Positions 1 through 6,345 of a DNA stretch of 16,512 bases are shown here, one piece after another. Under the pieces are notes generated by a model that was not told where the DNA came from, made no database searches, and saw nothing but the letters and a program-made list of their open reading frames with translations. Both the position numbers and the translations under genes were made by a program. The stretch lies in NCBI GenBank assembly GCA_035765515.1, contig DASTXN010000080.1, forward strand, positions 1 to 16,512. The letters are read 5' to 3'. The stretch comes from DASRSS01 sp035765515. GTDB lineage: Bacteria; Actinomycetota; Actinomycetes; Mycobacteriales; Jatrophihabitantaceae. Numbering within the stretch: position 1 is the stretch's first letter; every line of letters starts with the position of its first letter.

Positions 1-518
1 CGCTTGCCGAGCGTGGTGGCCTGCGCGGCGACGTTGTGCGAGCGACCCGCCATGACCTGCGCGTCGTACTCGGCGGCGCGGCGGGCCAGGCGCGCGAGCA
101 CGGCCAGCGTCTTGCCGCGGACGATGCCCAGCGCCGAGCGCACTTGCAGCTGCTCGACGTTCTCGGTCAGGTCGCGGCTGGTCATGCCGCTGTGGATGTA
201 TTCGTGGATCTGCCCCGTGGCCGCGCGAGCACTGGCCAGCTCGTTGAACTCCTCGATCCGCGCCTTCACGTCGTGCCGGGTGACCCGCTCGCGGGCGGCG
301 ATGGACGCGAGGTCGACGGCGTCGGTGCCCTGGTCGACCACGTCCTGGTACGCCTCGATCGCGGCGGCCGGGATCTCGACACCGAGTTCGGCCTGCGCGC
401 GCAGCACGGCCAGCCATAGCTGCCGCTCGAGAACGACCTTGTGCTCCGGCGAGAACATCGTCGCCATCGCCGTGGACGCGTACCGCCCGGCCAGCACGTT
501 CGGGATCTGGGGCTTCAC
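1..518 (-). CDS. purB: Adenylosuccinate lyase, 5' part (runs off the window)
   Basis: Adenylosuccinate lyase of the fumarase/aspartase superfamily. It releases fumarate from SAICAR in IMP synthesis and from adenylosuccinate in AMP synthesis, in the cytosol. About 172 N-terminal residues are visible. They open with KPQIPNVLAGRYAS and contain IAARERVTRHDVKARIEEFN, then SGMTSRDLTENVEQLQ, then GRSHNVAAQATTLGK, which is the conserved His-containing substrate loop. The start is taken as GTG at 518, because the family's N-terminus begins just there and an upstream ATG at 526 is out of frame and stops after three codons. The Shine-Dalgarno sequence is weak. The gene begins 4 bases after the purD stop, so purD-purB are surely co-transcribed. 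The 3' end and the signature loop lie outside the window. Confidence 0.95.
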   Translation of the reverse strand, partial: MKPQIPNVLAGRYASTAMATMFSPEHKVVLERQLWLAVLRAQAELGVEIPAAAIEAYQDVVDQGTDAVDLASIAARERVTRHDVKARIEEFNELASARAATGQIHEYIHSGMTSRDLTENVEQLQVRSALGIVRGKTLAVLARLARRAAEYDAQVMAGRSHNVAAQATTLGK

Positions 519-522
519 GTGG

Positions 523-1845
523 TCATTGTCCCAGGCCGCGATCGCCCGCATTCCCCCCGGTGCGACCAATTTCGGGATCGATTTCTGGTCGGTGCGTGGG
601 GAAAGCGGGCATCAGCAGACCTTGGACGGCGCGCAGCGCGATGTCGGTGCGGTACTGGCCGCCCGCGAGTTCGATCTTGTCCACCAGCGCGTAGGCGGCA
701 TCGCGCGCAGCCTCGAGCGTGGGAGCGGCCGCGGTCGCGGACAGGACGCGTCCCCCCGAGGAGACGATGGCACCGTCGTCGCGGCGCCGGGTGCCGGCGT
801 GGATCACGCCCGGCCGCTCGGCGCCGGTGATCACGTCCCCGGTGCGCGGCGCGTCGGGGTAGCCCGGTGCGGCGACCACGACGGTCACCGCGGAGCCGCT
901 CCGCCACTGCAGCGGCGGGTGCGCCGCCAGCGTTCCGGTAGCCGCCGCGCGCAGCAGGCCGGCCAGCGGGGTCTCGAGCAGGGCGAGCACGACCTGCGTC
1001 TCCGGATCGCCGAACCGGGCGTTGAACTCGACCACCCGTGGCCCGCGCGACGTCATCGCCAGGCCGACGTAAAGCAGGCCGGTGAACGGGGTGCCGCGGC
1101 GGGCCAGCTCGTCGACGGTCGGCTGCGCCACGGTACGGACGAAGTCGCCGGCCAGCCCGTCCGGCAGCCACGGTAGCGGCGCGTACGCACCCATGCCCCC
1201 GGTGTTCGGCCCCGTGTCGCCGTCGCCGATCCGTTTGAAGTCCTGCGCGGGCAGCAGTGGCACAACCGTCCGGCCGTCGGTAACGCAGAACAGCGAGACC
1301 TCCGGACCGTCCAGGTACTCCTCGATCACGACGCGGTCGCAGGCGGCAGCGTGAGCGAGCGCGGCCGCTCGGTCGGACGTCACGACCACGCCCTTGCCGG
1401 CGGCCAGCCCGTCGTCCTTCACCACGTACGGTGGCCCGAACTCGTCCAGCGCGGCAGCTGCCTCGACCGGCGTCGTGCACACGCGCGCGGACGCGGTGGG
1501 CACGCCTGCCGCGGCCATGATCTCCTTCGCGAACGCCTTGCTGCCCTCGAGCTGTGCGGCCGCGGCGGACGGCCCGAAGCACTCGATGCCCGCCTCGCGC
1601 ACGGCGTCGGCAACACCGGCGACGAGCGGCGCCTCCGGCCCGATCACGACCAGGTCGGCGGCGAGTTCGGCGGCGAGCGCGGCGACGGCCGCCGGATCCG
1701 TCTGGTCGACGCCGCGCTGCTCGGCGACGGACGCGGTGCCGGCGTTGCCGGGCGCGCAGACCAGGGCGGTCACCGCCGGGTCGGCGGCCAGCGCGAGACA
1801 CAGTGCGTGCTCGCGGGCACCGGAACCGATCACGAGCACGCGCAT
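523..1845 (-). CDS. purD: Phosphoribosylamine--glycine ligase (GAR synthetase)
   Basis: ATP-grasp ligase joining glycine to 5-phosphoribosylamine, the second step of purine synthesis; 440 residues. Visible in order: N-terminal GSGAREH (7-13) in the Rossmann-like domain, APGNAGTA, the ATP-grasp loop DGLAAGKGVVV, EEYLDGPEVSLF, the glycine-binding stretch DGDTGPNTGGMGAYAP, and the metal-binding EFNARFGDPETQ. The start is ATG at 1845, which places the glycine loop at the usual distance; no clear Shine-Dalgarno sequence precedes it. The family's C-terminal domain ends near YRTDIALRAVQG. The last roughly 29 residues go past that, and residues 412-434 are encoded by a 67-base palindromic repeat (544-610). 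The tail is therefore probably acquired and not part of the fold. Followed by purB after 4 bases. Confidence 0.96.
   Translation of the reverse strand: MRVLVIGSGAREHALCLALAADPAVTALVCAPGNAGTASVAEQRGVDQTDPAAVAALAAELAADLVVIGPEAPLVAGVADAVREAGIECFGPSAAAAQLEGSKAFAKEIMAAAGVPTASARVCTTPVEAAAALDEFGPPYVVKDDGLAAGKGVVVTSDRAAALAHAAACDRVVIEEYLDGPEVSLFCVTDGRTVVPLLPAQDFKRIGDGDTGPNTGGMGAYAPLPWLPDGLAGDFVRTVAQPTVDELARRGTPFTGLLYVGLAMTSRGPRVVEFNARFGDPETQVVLALLETPLAGLLRAAATGTLAAHPPLQWRSGSAVTVVVAAPGYPDAPRTGDVITGAERPGVIHAGTRRRDDGAIVSSGGRVLSATAAAPTLEAARDAAYALVDKIELAGGQYRTDIALRAVQGLLMPAFPTHRPEIDPEIGRTGGNAGDRGLGQ
544..610 (-). repeat. 67-base palindromic element, copy A (inside the purD 3' end)
   Basis: One of three copies in this window, all exactly 67 bases. 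On the minus strand it begins GCCCGCTTTCCCCACG, has an inner GACCA-N17-TGGTC pair, and ends in a degenerate complement of its beginning. Its first 16 bases match the left end of copies B and C on the plus strand, so it lies inverted to them. Unlike the others it is translated, giving PurD residues 412-434. The right-hand arm (544-563) is the most diverged of the three copies, which weakens the outer stem. Confidence 0.85.
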
Positions 1846-1871
1846 GGGGATGAAGCCTAACGGCGGGGCGT

Positions 1872-1937
1872 GAGTGGCGCGAAAGCCCGGCGAGTGGCGC
1901 GATATATCGCGCCACTCGGACCTCTAACGCGCCACTC
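1872..1937. repeat. 28-base perfect palindrome with two flanking half-copies
   Basis: The decamer GAGTGGCGCG occurs at 1872-1881 and 1892-1901, and its complement CGCGCCACTC at 1908-1917 and 1928-1937. The middle two arms with the ATATAT centre make a perfect 28-base palindrome at 1891-1918. The two outer copies sit symmetrically 10 bases outside it. The unit fills most of the 122-base gap between the lipoprotein stop (1968) and the purD start (1845). It could act as a terminator for the lipoprotein gene, a repressor operator before purD, or a REP-like mobile repeat; the sequence alone does not choose. Confidence 0.8.
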
Positions 1938-1967
1938 GCGTGGGCAGTTCAGCCGGGTTCAGTCAGT

Positions 1968-3350
1968 TCAGCGAGTGCTGACGACGGTCAGTCCCGATTC
2001 GGTGGGCACGAGGACGTCGCGCCCGGCGATCGCGGGCGTGGCGAACCGGGTCGCCGTGCCGACCTGCACGCGCGCGATCGTCCGACCGCTGCGCAGGCCG
2101 AGGGAGTACAGCCAGCCGCCGGACGGGTCCAGCGACCACACCCGGCCGCCGCCCACGACGGGTGAGCCGTTGATCGACGAGTCGGCGTGCCAGCGCACGT
2201 GCAACCTGCCCGCCGTGGTGATGTGCACCGCCCGCACGCCGTCGGTGCAGGGCACGAACACGGTGCGACCGGCGACGGCCGTCCCGCCGAACGAGGTGCA
2301 CAGCCGGGCGGCGCTCACCTGGCCGCCGATGCCACCCAGGTGCGACCGGCGCAGCACGTACGCGGTGCCGGACTTGCCCGCAGCGAACACCCACGGCCCG
2401 ACGAGCGCCGGTCCCTGCGAACCGAGGTCGAGGTCGGCGGCGTTGTCCGATGCCCAGCTGCGCGGCGAGAACGAGGCGACCAGGTGCGCGCGCGTCGACA
2501 ACTCCAGCACCGAGTCGCTGTGGTCGTACCGGTCGCCCGGGCCGGACGCGCCGTTGCCCACCGCGACGAACAGGTGCCCGTGACCGTCGGTGGCCGGGCC
2601 GGGCGGCGTCCAGATGCCAGCCTCCCGCTCGGTCGGCACGGTGTACGCGCGCGGGTGGCCGCGGCCGTCCGCCCGGTAGCCGACCACGCGGCCCTTGTAC
2701 GAACCGCAGTCGCCGGCGAGACCCCCGAACGGGGCCCAGATCCGTCCACCGGCGAGGGCAAGCGCGCCGCGCTGCTGCATCGCGCTCTGATCCACCCCGG
2801 GCAGGTCGAGGTGCCGGCGCCACGCGACCTTGCCGCTCCTCCGGTGCAGCGCGATCAGCTGGTGCCGCGGCGGGTTGCCGGAGAACTCGGCCGCGACGTA
2901 CACCAGACCGGTACGGCCCCAGTACAGCGGCGTGCCGGTGATGCCGAGGGGGTCGATGTCGCCGCAGGGACGTTCGCTCGCCGGTGACGGGGTGCCGAGA
3001 TGCCTGCGCCACAGCAGGTGGTAGCGGCGGGTGAAGGCATAGACGGTGTCGTTCTCGGTAGCGACGATGGTGATGCCGTGCGCGACGATCGGCGAGGCGT
3101 ACACCTGGCCGTCCAGCTTGATCGTCTTGCGCACGGCGGGCTGCGCCGTCACGCGCGGCATCGTGCTCGACGCCCCGCTTCGGCGGCCGTTGCCGTGATA
3201 CGCCGGCCAACTCGGCACGGACGTGCGTGCGCTGGCGGCGGGCGCGTCGGACGAGGACGCCGCGGCGGACGAATCCGGCGCGGACGGCGGGCCGGACGTC
3301 GCGCATCCGGTGAGCAGGGCGGCGGCAGCAAGGGCGATCAGCGCGCGCAT
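1968..3350 (-). CDS. PQQ-like beta-propeller lipoprotein
   Basis: Predicted exported lipoprotein of 460 residues and unknown specific function. From ATG at 3350 the protein opens MRALIALAAAALLTGC, a short lipoprotein signal with lipobox LTGC and acylated Cys16. The frame is open a further 15 codons upstream (to 3395), but that would put a hydrophilic stretch before the signal, so 3350 is preferred. A Ser/Ala-rich linker (about 20-50) is followed by repeated beta-strand units such as GQVYASPIVAHGITIVATEN, TDGHGHLFVAVGNG and INGSPVVGGGRVWSLD, typical of PQQ/BamB-like propellers. Such folds often serve as envelope scaffolds or quinoprotein dehydrogenases. I see no evidence for a catalytic PQQ site, so scaffold or binding is the safer reading. 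It lies between purA and purD in the same direction. Confidence 0.8.
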   Translation of the reverse strand: MRALIALAAAALLTGCATSGPPSAPDSSAAASSSDAPAASARTSVPSWPAYHGNGRRSGASSTMPRVTAQPAVRKTIKLDGQVYASPIVAHGITIVATENDTVYAFTRRYHLLWRRHLGTPSPASERPCGDIDPLGITGTPLYWGRTGLVYVAAEFSGNPPRHQLIALHRRSGKVAWRRHLDLPGVDQSAMQQRGALALAGGRIWAPFGGLAGDCGSYKGRVVGYRADGRGHPRAYTVPTEREAGIWTPPGPATDGHGHLFVAVGNGASGPGDRYDHSDSVLELSTRAHLVASFSPRSWASDNAADLDLGSQGPALVGPWVFAAGKSGTAYVLRRSHLGGIGGQVSAARLCTSFGGTAVAGRTVFVPCTDGVRAVHITTAGRLHVRWHADSSINGSPVVGGGRVWSLDPSGGWLYSLGLRSGRTIARVQVGTATRFATPAIAGRDVLVPTESGLTVVSTR

Positions 3351-3420
3351 GGCGCCACTATGCCCACGACCCGCGGTAGATACGCAACCATGCACGCGAT
3401 CAGCTCCGGCTACGCCCTTA

Positions 3421-3443
3421 CCCCGCCGGGGGCCCCGCGGGCC
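3421..3443 (-). terminator. Possible GC-rich terminator after purA
   Basis: Two small adjoining hairpins, CCCC-GCC-GGGG (3421-3431) and GGCCC-CGC-GGGCC (3431-3443), lie 25-47 bases past the purA stop codon. They share one base and would compete. There is no U-tract, which is usual in high-GC actinomycetes but makes the call weak. Confidence 0.3.
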
Positions 3444-3467
3444 GATCGACGATTCGAGCTGGCGCGG

Positions 3468-4751
3468 TTAGATCAGGTCGCGGACCGCGATGCTCTGGTC
3501 GCGCCCCGGACCGACCCCGATCACCGAGATCGGCGCGTTGATCATCTTCTCCAGTGCGAGGACGTAGTCGCGCGCGTTGCGGGGCAGGTCCTCGAGCGTG
3601 CGCGCCCCGGAGATGTCCTCGGTCCAGCCCGGGAACGTTTCGTAGACCGGGACGGCTCGCGTGAACTCGGCCTGGGTCATCGGCAGCTCGTCGTGCCGCA
3701 CGCCGTCGACGTCGTACGCCACGCAGACGGGCACCTCGGCCAGCCCGGTGAGCACGTCCAGTTTGGTGAGCACGAAGTCGGTCACGCCGTTGATCCGCGT
3801 CGCGTAACGGGCGATCGGCGCGTCGAACCATCCGCAGCGCCGCGGCCGTCCTGTCGTCGTGCCGAACTCCGCGCCGGCCTCGCGCAGCCGGTCGCCGGCC
3901 TCGTCCAGCAACTCGGTCGGGAACGGTCCCTGGCCGACGCGGGTGGTGTACGCCTTGACCACGGCCACCACGCGGGTGATGCGCGTGGGCGGGATGCCGC
4001 TGCCGGTGCACGCGCCACCGGCGGTCGCGTTGGACGAGGTGACGAACGGGTACGTGCCGTGGTCGACGTCCAGCAGGGTCGCCTGTCCCGCCTCGAGCAC
4101 GACCGTCTTGCCCGCGCTGAGCATCTCGTCGAGCAGCAGCGAGGTGTCGGTGACCATCGGCCGCAGCCGCTCGGCGTACGCGCTGAGCTCGGCCACCACC
4201 GCGTCGACCTCGACGGCCTTGCGGTTGTAGATCTTGACCAGCACCTGGTTCTTCAGGTTCAGTGCGCCGCTCACCTTGGCGCGCAGCACCTCCTCGTCGA
4301 ACAGGTCCTGCACGCGGATGCCGATGCGGGACATCTTGTCGGCGTAGGTGGGTCCGATGCCGCGCCCGGTGGTGCCGATCTTGGAGTTGCCCAGGAACCG
4401 CTCGGTCACCTTGTCCAGCGTGCGGTTGTACGACGGGATCACGTGCGCGTTCGCGCTGACCACCAGTTCGGACGTGTCCACGCCACGCGCGTTGAGCCCG
4501 TCGATCTCCTCGAACAGCACCCCGAGGTCGATCACCACGCCGTTGCCGATGATCGGCGCGCAACCCGGCGTGAGAATCCCGGACGGCAGCAGGTGCAGCG
4601 CATACTTCTCGCCCTCGATGACGATGGTGTGCCCTGCGTTGTTACCGCCGTTGAACTTGACCACGGCATCGACGCGGCTGCCGAGCAGATCGGTGGCCTT
4701 GCCCTTGCCTTCGTCACCCCACTGGGCGCCGATGAGAACGATCGCGGGCAT
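3468..4751 (-). CDS. purA: Adenylosuccinate synthase
   Basis: GTP-dependent condensation of IMP with aspartate, the first committed step to AMP; cytosolic homodimer. 427 residues, normal full length. The P-loop GAQWGDEGKGK is at 8-18 and NGGNNAGHT at 34-42, placing catalytic Asp13 and His41 exactly where the family has them. Further motifs are GTTGRGIGPTYADK (IMP loop), LLDVDHGTYPFVTSSN, ATAGGACTGSGIPP, and TKLDVLTGL near the guanine-binding region. ATG at 4751 is preceded by a strong AGGAGG (4758-4763) with 6 bases of spacing. It starts 52 bases after the stop of the upstream dehydrogenase gene, so it may be read through from there or have its own promoter in that gap. Confidence 0.98.
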   Translation of the reverse strand: MPAIVLIGAQWGDEGKGKATDLLGSRVDAVVKFNGGNNAGHTIVIEGEKYALHLLPSGILTPGCAPIIGNGVVIDLGVLFEEIDGLNARGVDTSELVVSANAHVIPSYNRTLDKVTERFLGNSKIGTTGRGIGPTYADKMSRIGIRVQDLFDEEVLRAKVSGALNLKNQVLVKIYNRKAVEVDAVVAELSAYAERLRPMVTDTSLLLDEMLSAGKTVVLEAGQATLLDVDHGTYPFVTSSNATAGGACTGSGIPPTRITRVVAVVKAYTTRVGQGPFPTELLDEAGDRLREAGAEFGTTTGRPRRCGWFDAPIARYATRINGVTDFVLTKLDVLTGLAEVPVCVAYDVDGVRHDELPMTQAEFTRAVPVYETFPGWTEDISGARTLEDLPRNARDYVLALEKMINAPISVIGVGPGRDQSIAVRDLI

Positions 4752-4803
4752 GGCCTGCCTCCTGCCGATGCGGACGGAACCGCAGTCAGGCTAGCCGAAG
4801 CGA

Positions 4804-5565
4804 TTAGACGGGCAGGCGCCCTCGCGGGAAGCCGCCGTCACTGAACAGCAGCTGCCCGTTGATCCACTGCCCCTCGTCGGACACCAGGAACCGCACCAGG
4901 TTCGCGACGTCGGCCGGCGTTCCGAGCCGGCCGAGCGGTTGTCGCGCCAGCAGGGCCTCGCGCAGCGGCTCGTCCATCCAGCCGTTGTCGATCGGGCCCG
5001 GATTGATCACGTTGGCGCGCAGCCCGCGCTCTCCGAACTCGTGGCCCGCGGCAAGGACGATCCGGTCCAGCGCACCTTTTGTCGCACCGTAGGGGAGGTT
5101 GCCGTCGGTGTGGTCGCTGGTCAGGGCGACGACCGACCCACCGGACGGCGGCAGCTGGCGCGCGAACGCGGTGGTGAGCAGCCACGTCGCGCGGACGTTC
5201 ACCGCGTAGTGCCGGTCGAAGCTCTGCACCGTCGTGTCCAGGAATCCGGAGACCTCGCACTCGCAGTGCGACATGACGAGCGCGTCCAGCCGGCCGAACC
5301 GCGACGCCGCCTCGTCGACCAGCGCCGTGGGCCGGTCGGCGTCGGCGAGGTCGCCCGGCAGCAGCTCGACCTCGACCCCGCGGGACCGCAGCCGGGTGGC
5401 GAGCTCGCCGGGATCGTCCGGTCCCATCGGCTGCCCGGTCCGCTCGTCGTACGGCGTCCAGTACGACAGGGCGAGGTTCCAGCCGTCGCCAGCCAGCCGG
5501 TCGGCGATGCCGGCACCGATGCCAAGCAGCCGGCCGACACCGGTGATGAGAGCGGTGCGCGTCAT
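4804..5565 (-). CDS. Short-chain dehydrogenase/reductase (SDR) family oxidoreductase
   Basis: NAD(P)-dependent oxidoreductase of 253 residues; substrate unknown. The N-terminal Rossmann loop is TGVGRLLGIGAGIA (about 8-21). An acidic residue pair in PGDLADAD matches the adenine-ring contact. The catalytic Ser lies in VVALTSDHTDG and Tyr/Lys in PYGATKGA, followed by the PGPIDNGWM segment and the C-terminal GQWINGQLLFSDGGF typical of classical SDRs. The usual NNAG turn is replaced by MSHCE, a deviation. The insertion after beta-2 (SYWTPYDERTGQPMGPDD) is longer than in many classical SDRs. The start is ATG at 5565 with a weak Shine-Dalgarno sequence. Its placement directly upstream of purA gives no clear functional hint. 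Confidence 0.88.
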   Translation of the reverse strand: MTRTALITGVGRLLGIGAGIADRLAGDGWNLALSYWTPYDERTGQPMGPDDPGELATRLRSRGVEVELLPGDLADADRPTALVDEAASRFGRLDALVMSHCECEVSGFLDTTVQSFDRHYAVNVRATWLLTTAFARQLPPSGGSVVALTSDHTDGNLPYGATKGALDRIVLAAGHEFGERGLRANVINPGPIDNGWMDEPLREALLARQPLGRLGTPADVANLVRFLVSDEGQWINGQLLFSDGGFPRGRLPV

Positions 5566-5622
5566 GGCCTGATGCTGGCACCACGAGTCAACGCAGAATG
5601 GGCCCGCCTACGGTCCGCCGCA

Positions 5623-5689
5623 GCCCGCTTTCCCCACGCCCGGACCAAAACCAGGCCGGAAAACTGGTCGGAGCATGGGGAAAGGCGGC
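5623..5689 (+). repeat. 67-base palindromic element, copy B
   Basis: Begins GCCCGCTTTCCCCACG and ends CATGGGGAAAGGCGGC, so the outer arms pair with few mismatches. The inner pair is GACCA-N17-TGGTC. By hand count about 54 of 67 positions match copy C. It lies in the 129-base gap between the response-regulator stop (5695) and the dehydrogenase start (5565), starting 5 bases past the stop codon. The position would suit a bidirectional terminator or mRNA-stabilising hairpin. Confidence 0.88.
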
Positions 5690-5694
5690 ATCCC

Positions 5695-6345
5695 TTACCC
5701 GAGGCCGGCCTCGCGGGCGCGGACGATCGCCTGCGCGCGGTCGGTGACCTGCAGCTTGGCGAACACGTTCGACACGTGGTTGCGCACGGTCTTGCCGCTG
5801 ATGAACAGCGCGCGGGCGATCTCGGTGTTGTTGCGCCCGCGCGCGACCAGTTCGAGCACCTCGCGCTCGCGGTCGGTCAGCTCCGCGAACGGGACGGCCG
5901 CCTGTCGCCCGGACGCGAAGTAGCCGATCAGCCTCCGCGCGAGGGCCGGCCCGAAGATCGCGTCGCCGCGCGCCACCGCCTGCACGGCACGGACGATGTC
6001 CTCCTGGTCGGCGCCCTTGAGCAGGTAGCCGCGGGCGCCCGCCCGCATCGCCTGGAAGACGCTCTCGTCTTCGTCGAACATGGTCAGCACCAGCACGCCG
6101 ATGTGCGGGCTCTCCGCGACGATCCGGCGCGTCGCCTCGATGCCGTTCAGGTCCGGCATGTTCACGTCCATGATCACGACGTCGGGCTGGTGCTCGGCGG
6201 CCTGCGCGATGCCGCCCGCGCCGCTGTCGGCCTCGGCGACGACCTCGATGCCGCTCGAGGCACCGAGTGCCAGCCGCAGCCCGTCGCGGAACATCGGGTG
6301 GTCGTCGACCAGCAGCACCCGGACGGGTTCTTCCGGGCCACTCAC
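5695..6345 (-). CDS. NarL/FixJ-family response regulator
   Basis: DNA-binding response regulator, 216 residues, partner of the sensor kinase encoded just upstream. Receiver domain: acidic pair Asp14/Asp15 in LLVDDHP, phosphoacceptor Asp60 in VVIMDVNMPDLNG, Thr88 in VLVLTMFDE and Lys110 in YLLKGA. The C-terminal LuxR-type helix-turn-helix starts at LTDREREVLELVARG, and its recognition helix is around TVRNHVSNVFAKL. The start is GTG at 6345, whose bases overlap the kinase stop as GTGA; the frame stays open to 6471, but those extra residues would be kinase-gene shadow before a normal receiver N-terminus. The overlap implies translational coupling. Target genes are not visible; the adjacent secreted cupredoxin-like protein is one candidate. 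Confidence 0.95.
   Translation of the reverse strand: MSGPEEPVRVLLVDDHPMFRDGLRLALGASSGIEVVAEADSGAGGIAQAAEHQPDVVIMDVNMPDLNGIEATRRIVAESPHIGVLVLTMFDEDESVFQAMRAGARGYLLKGADQEDIVRAVQAVARGDAIFGPALARRLIGYFASGRQAAVPFAELTDREREVLELVARGRNNTEIARALFISGKTVRNHVSNVFAKLQVTDRAQAIVRAREAGLG

Noticed and set aside
3000..4844. Long plus-strand open frame opposite purA
   Set aside because: Low-complexity His/Arg/Gly/Val-rich translation with no family features, lying exactly over purA in a high-GC genome where antisense frames rarely meet stop codons.
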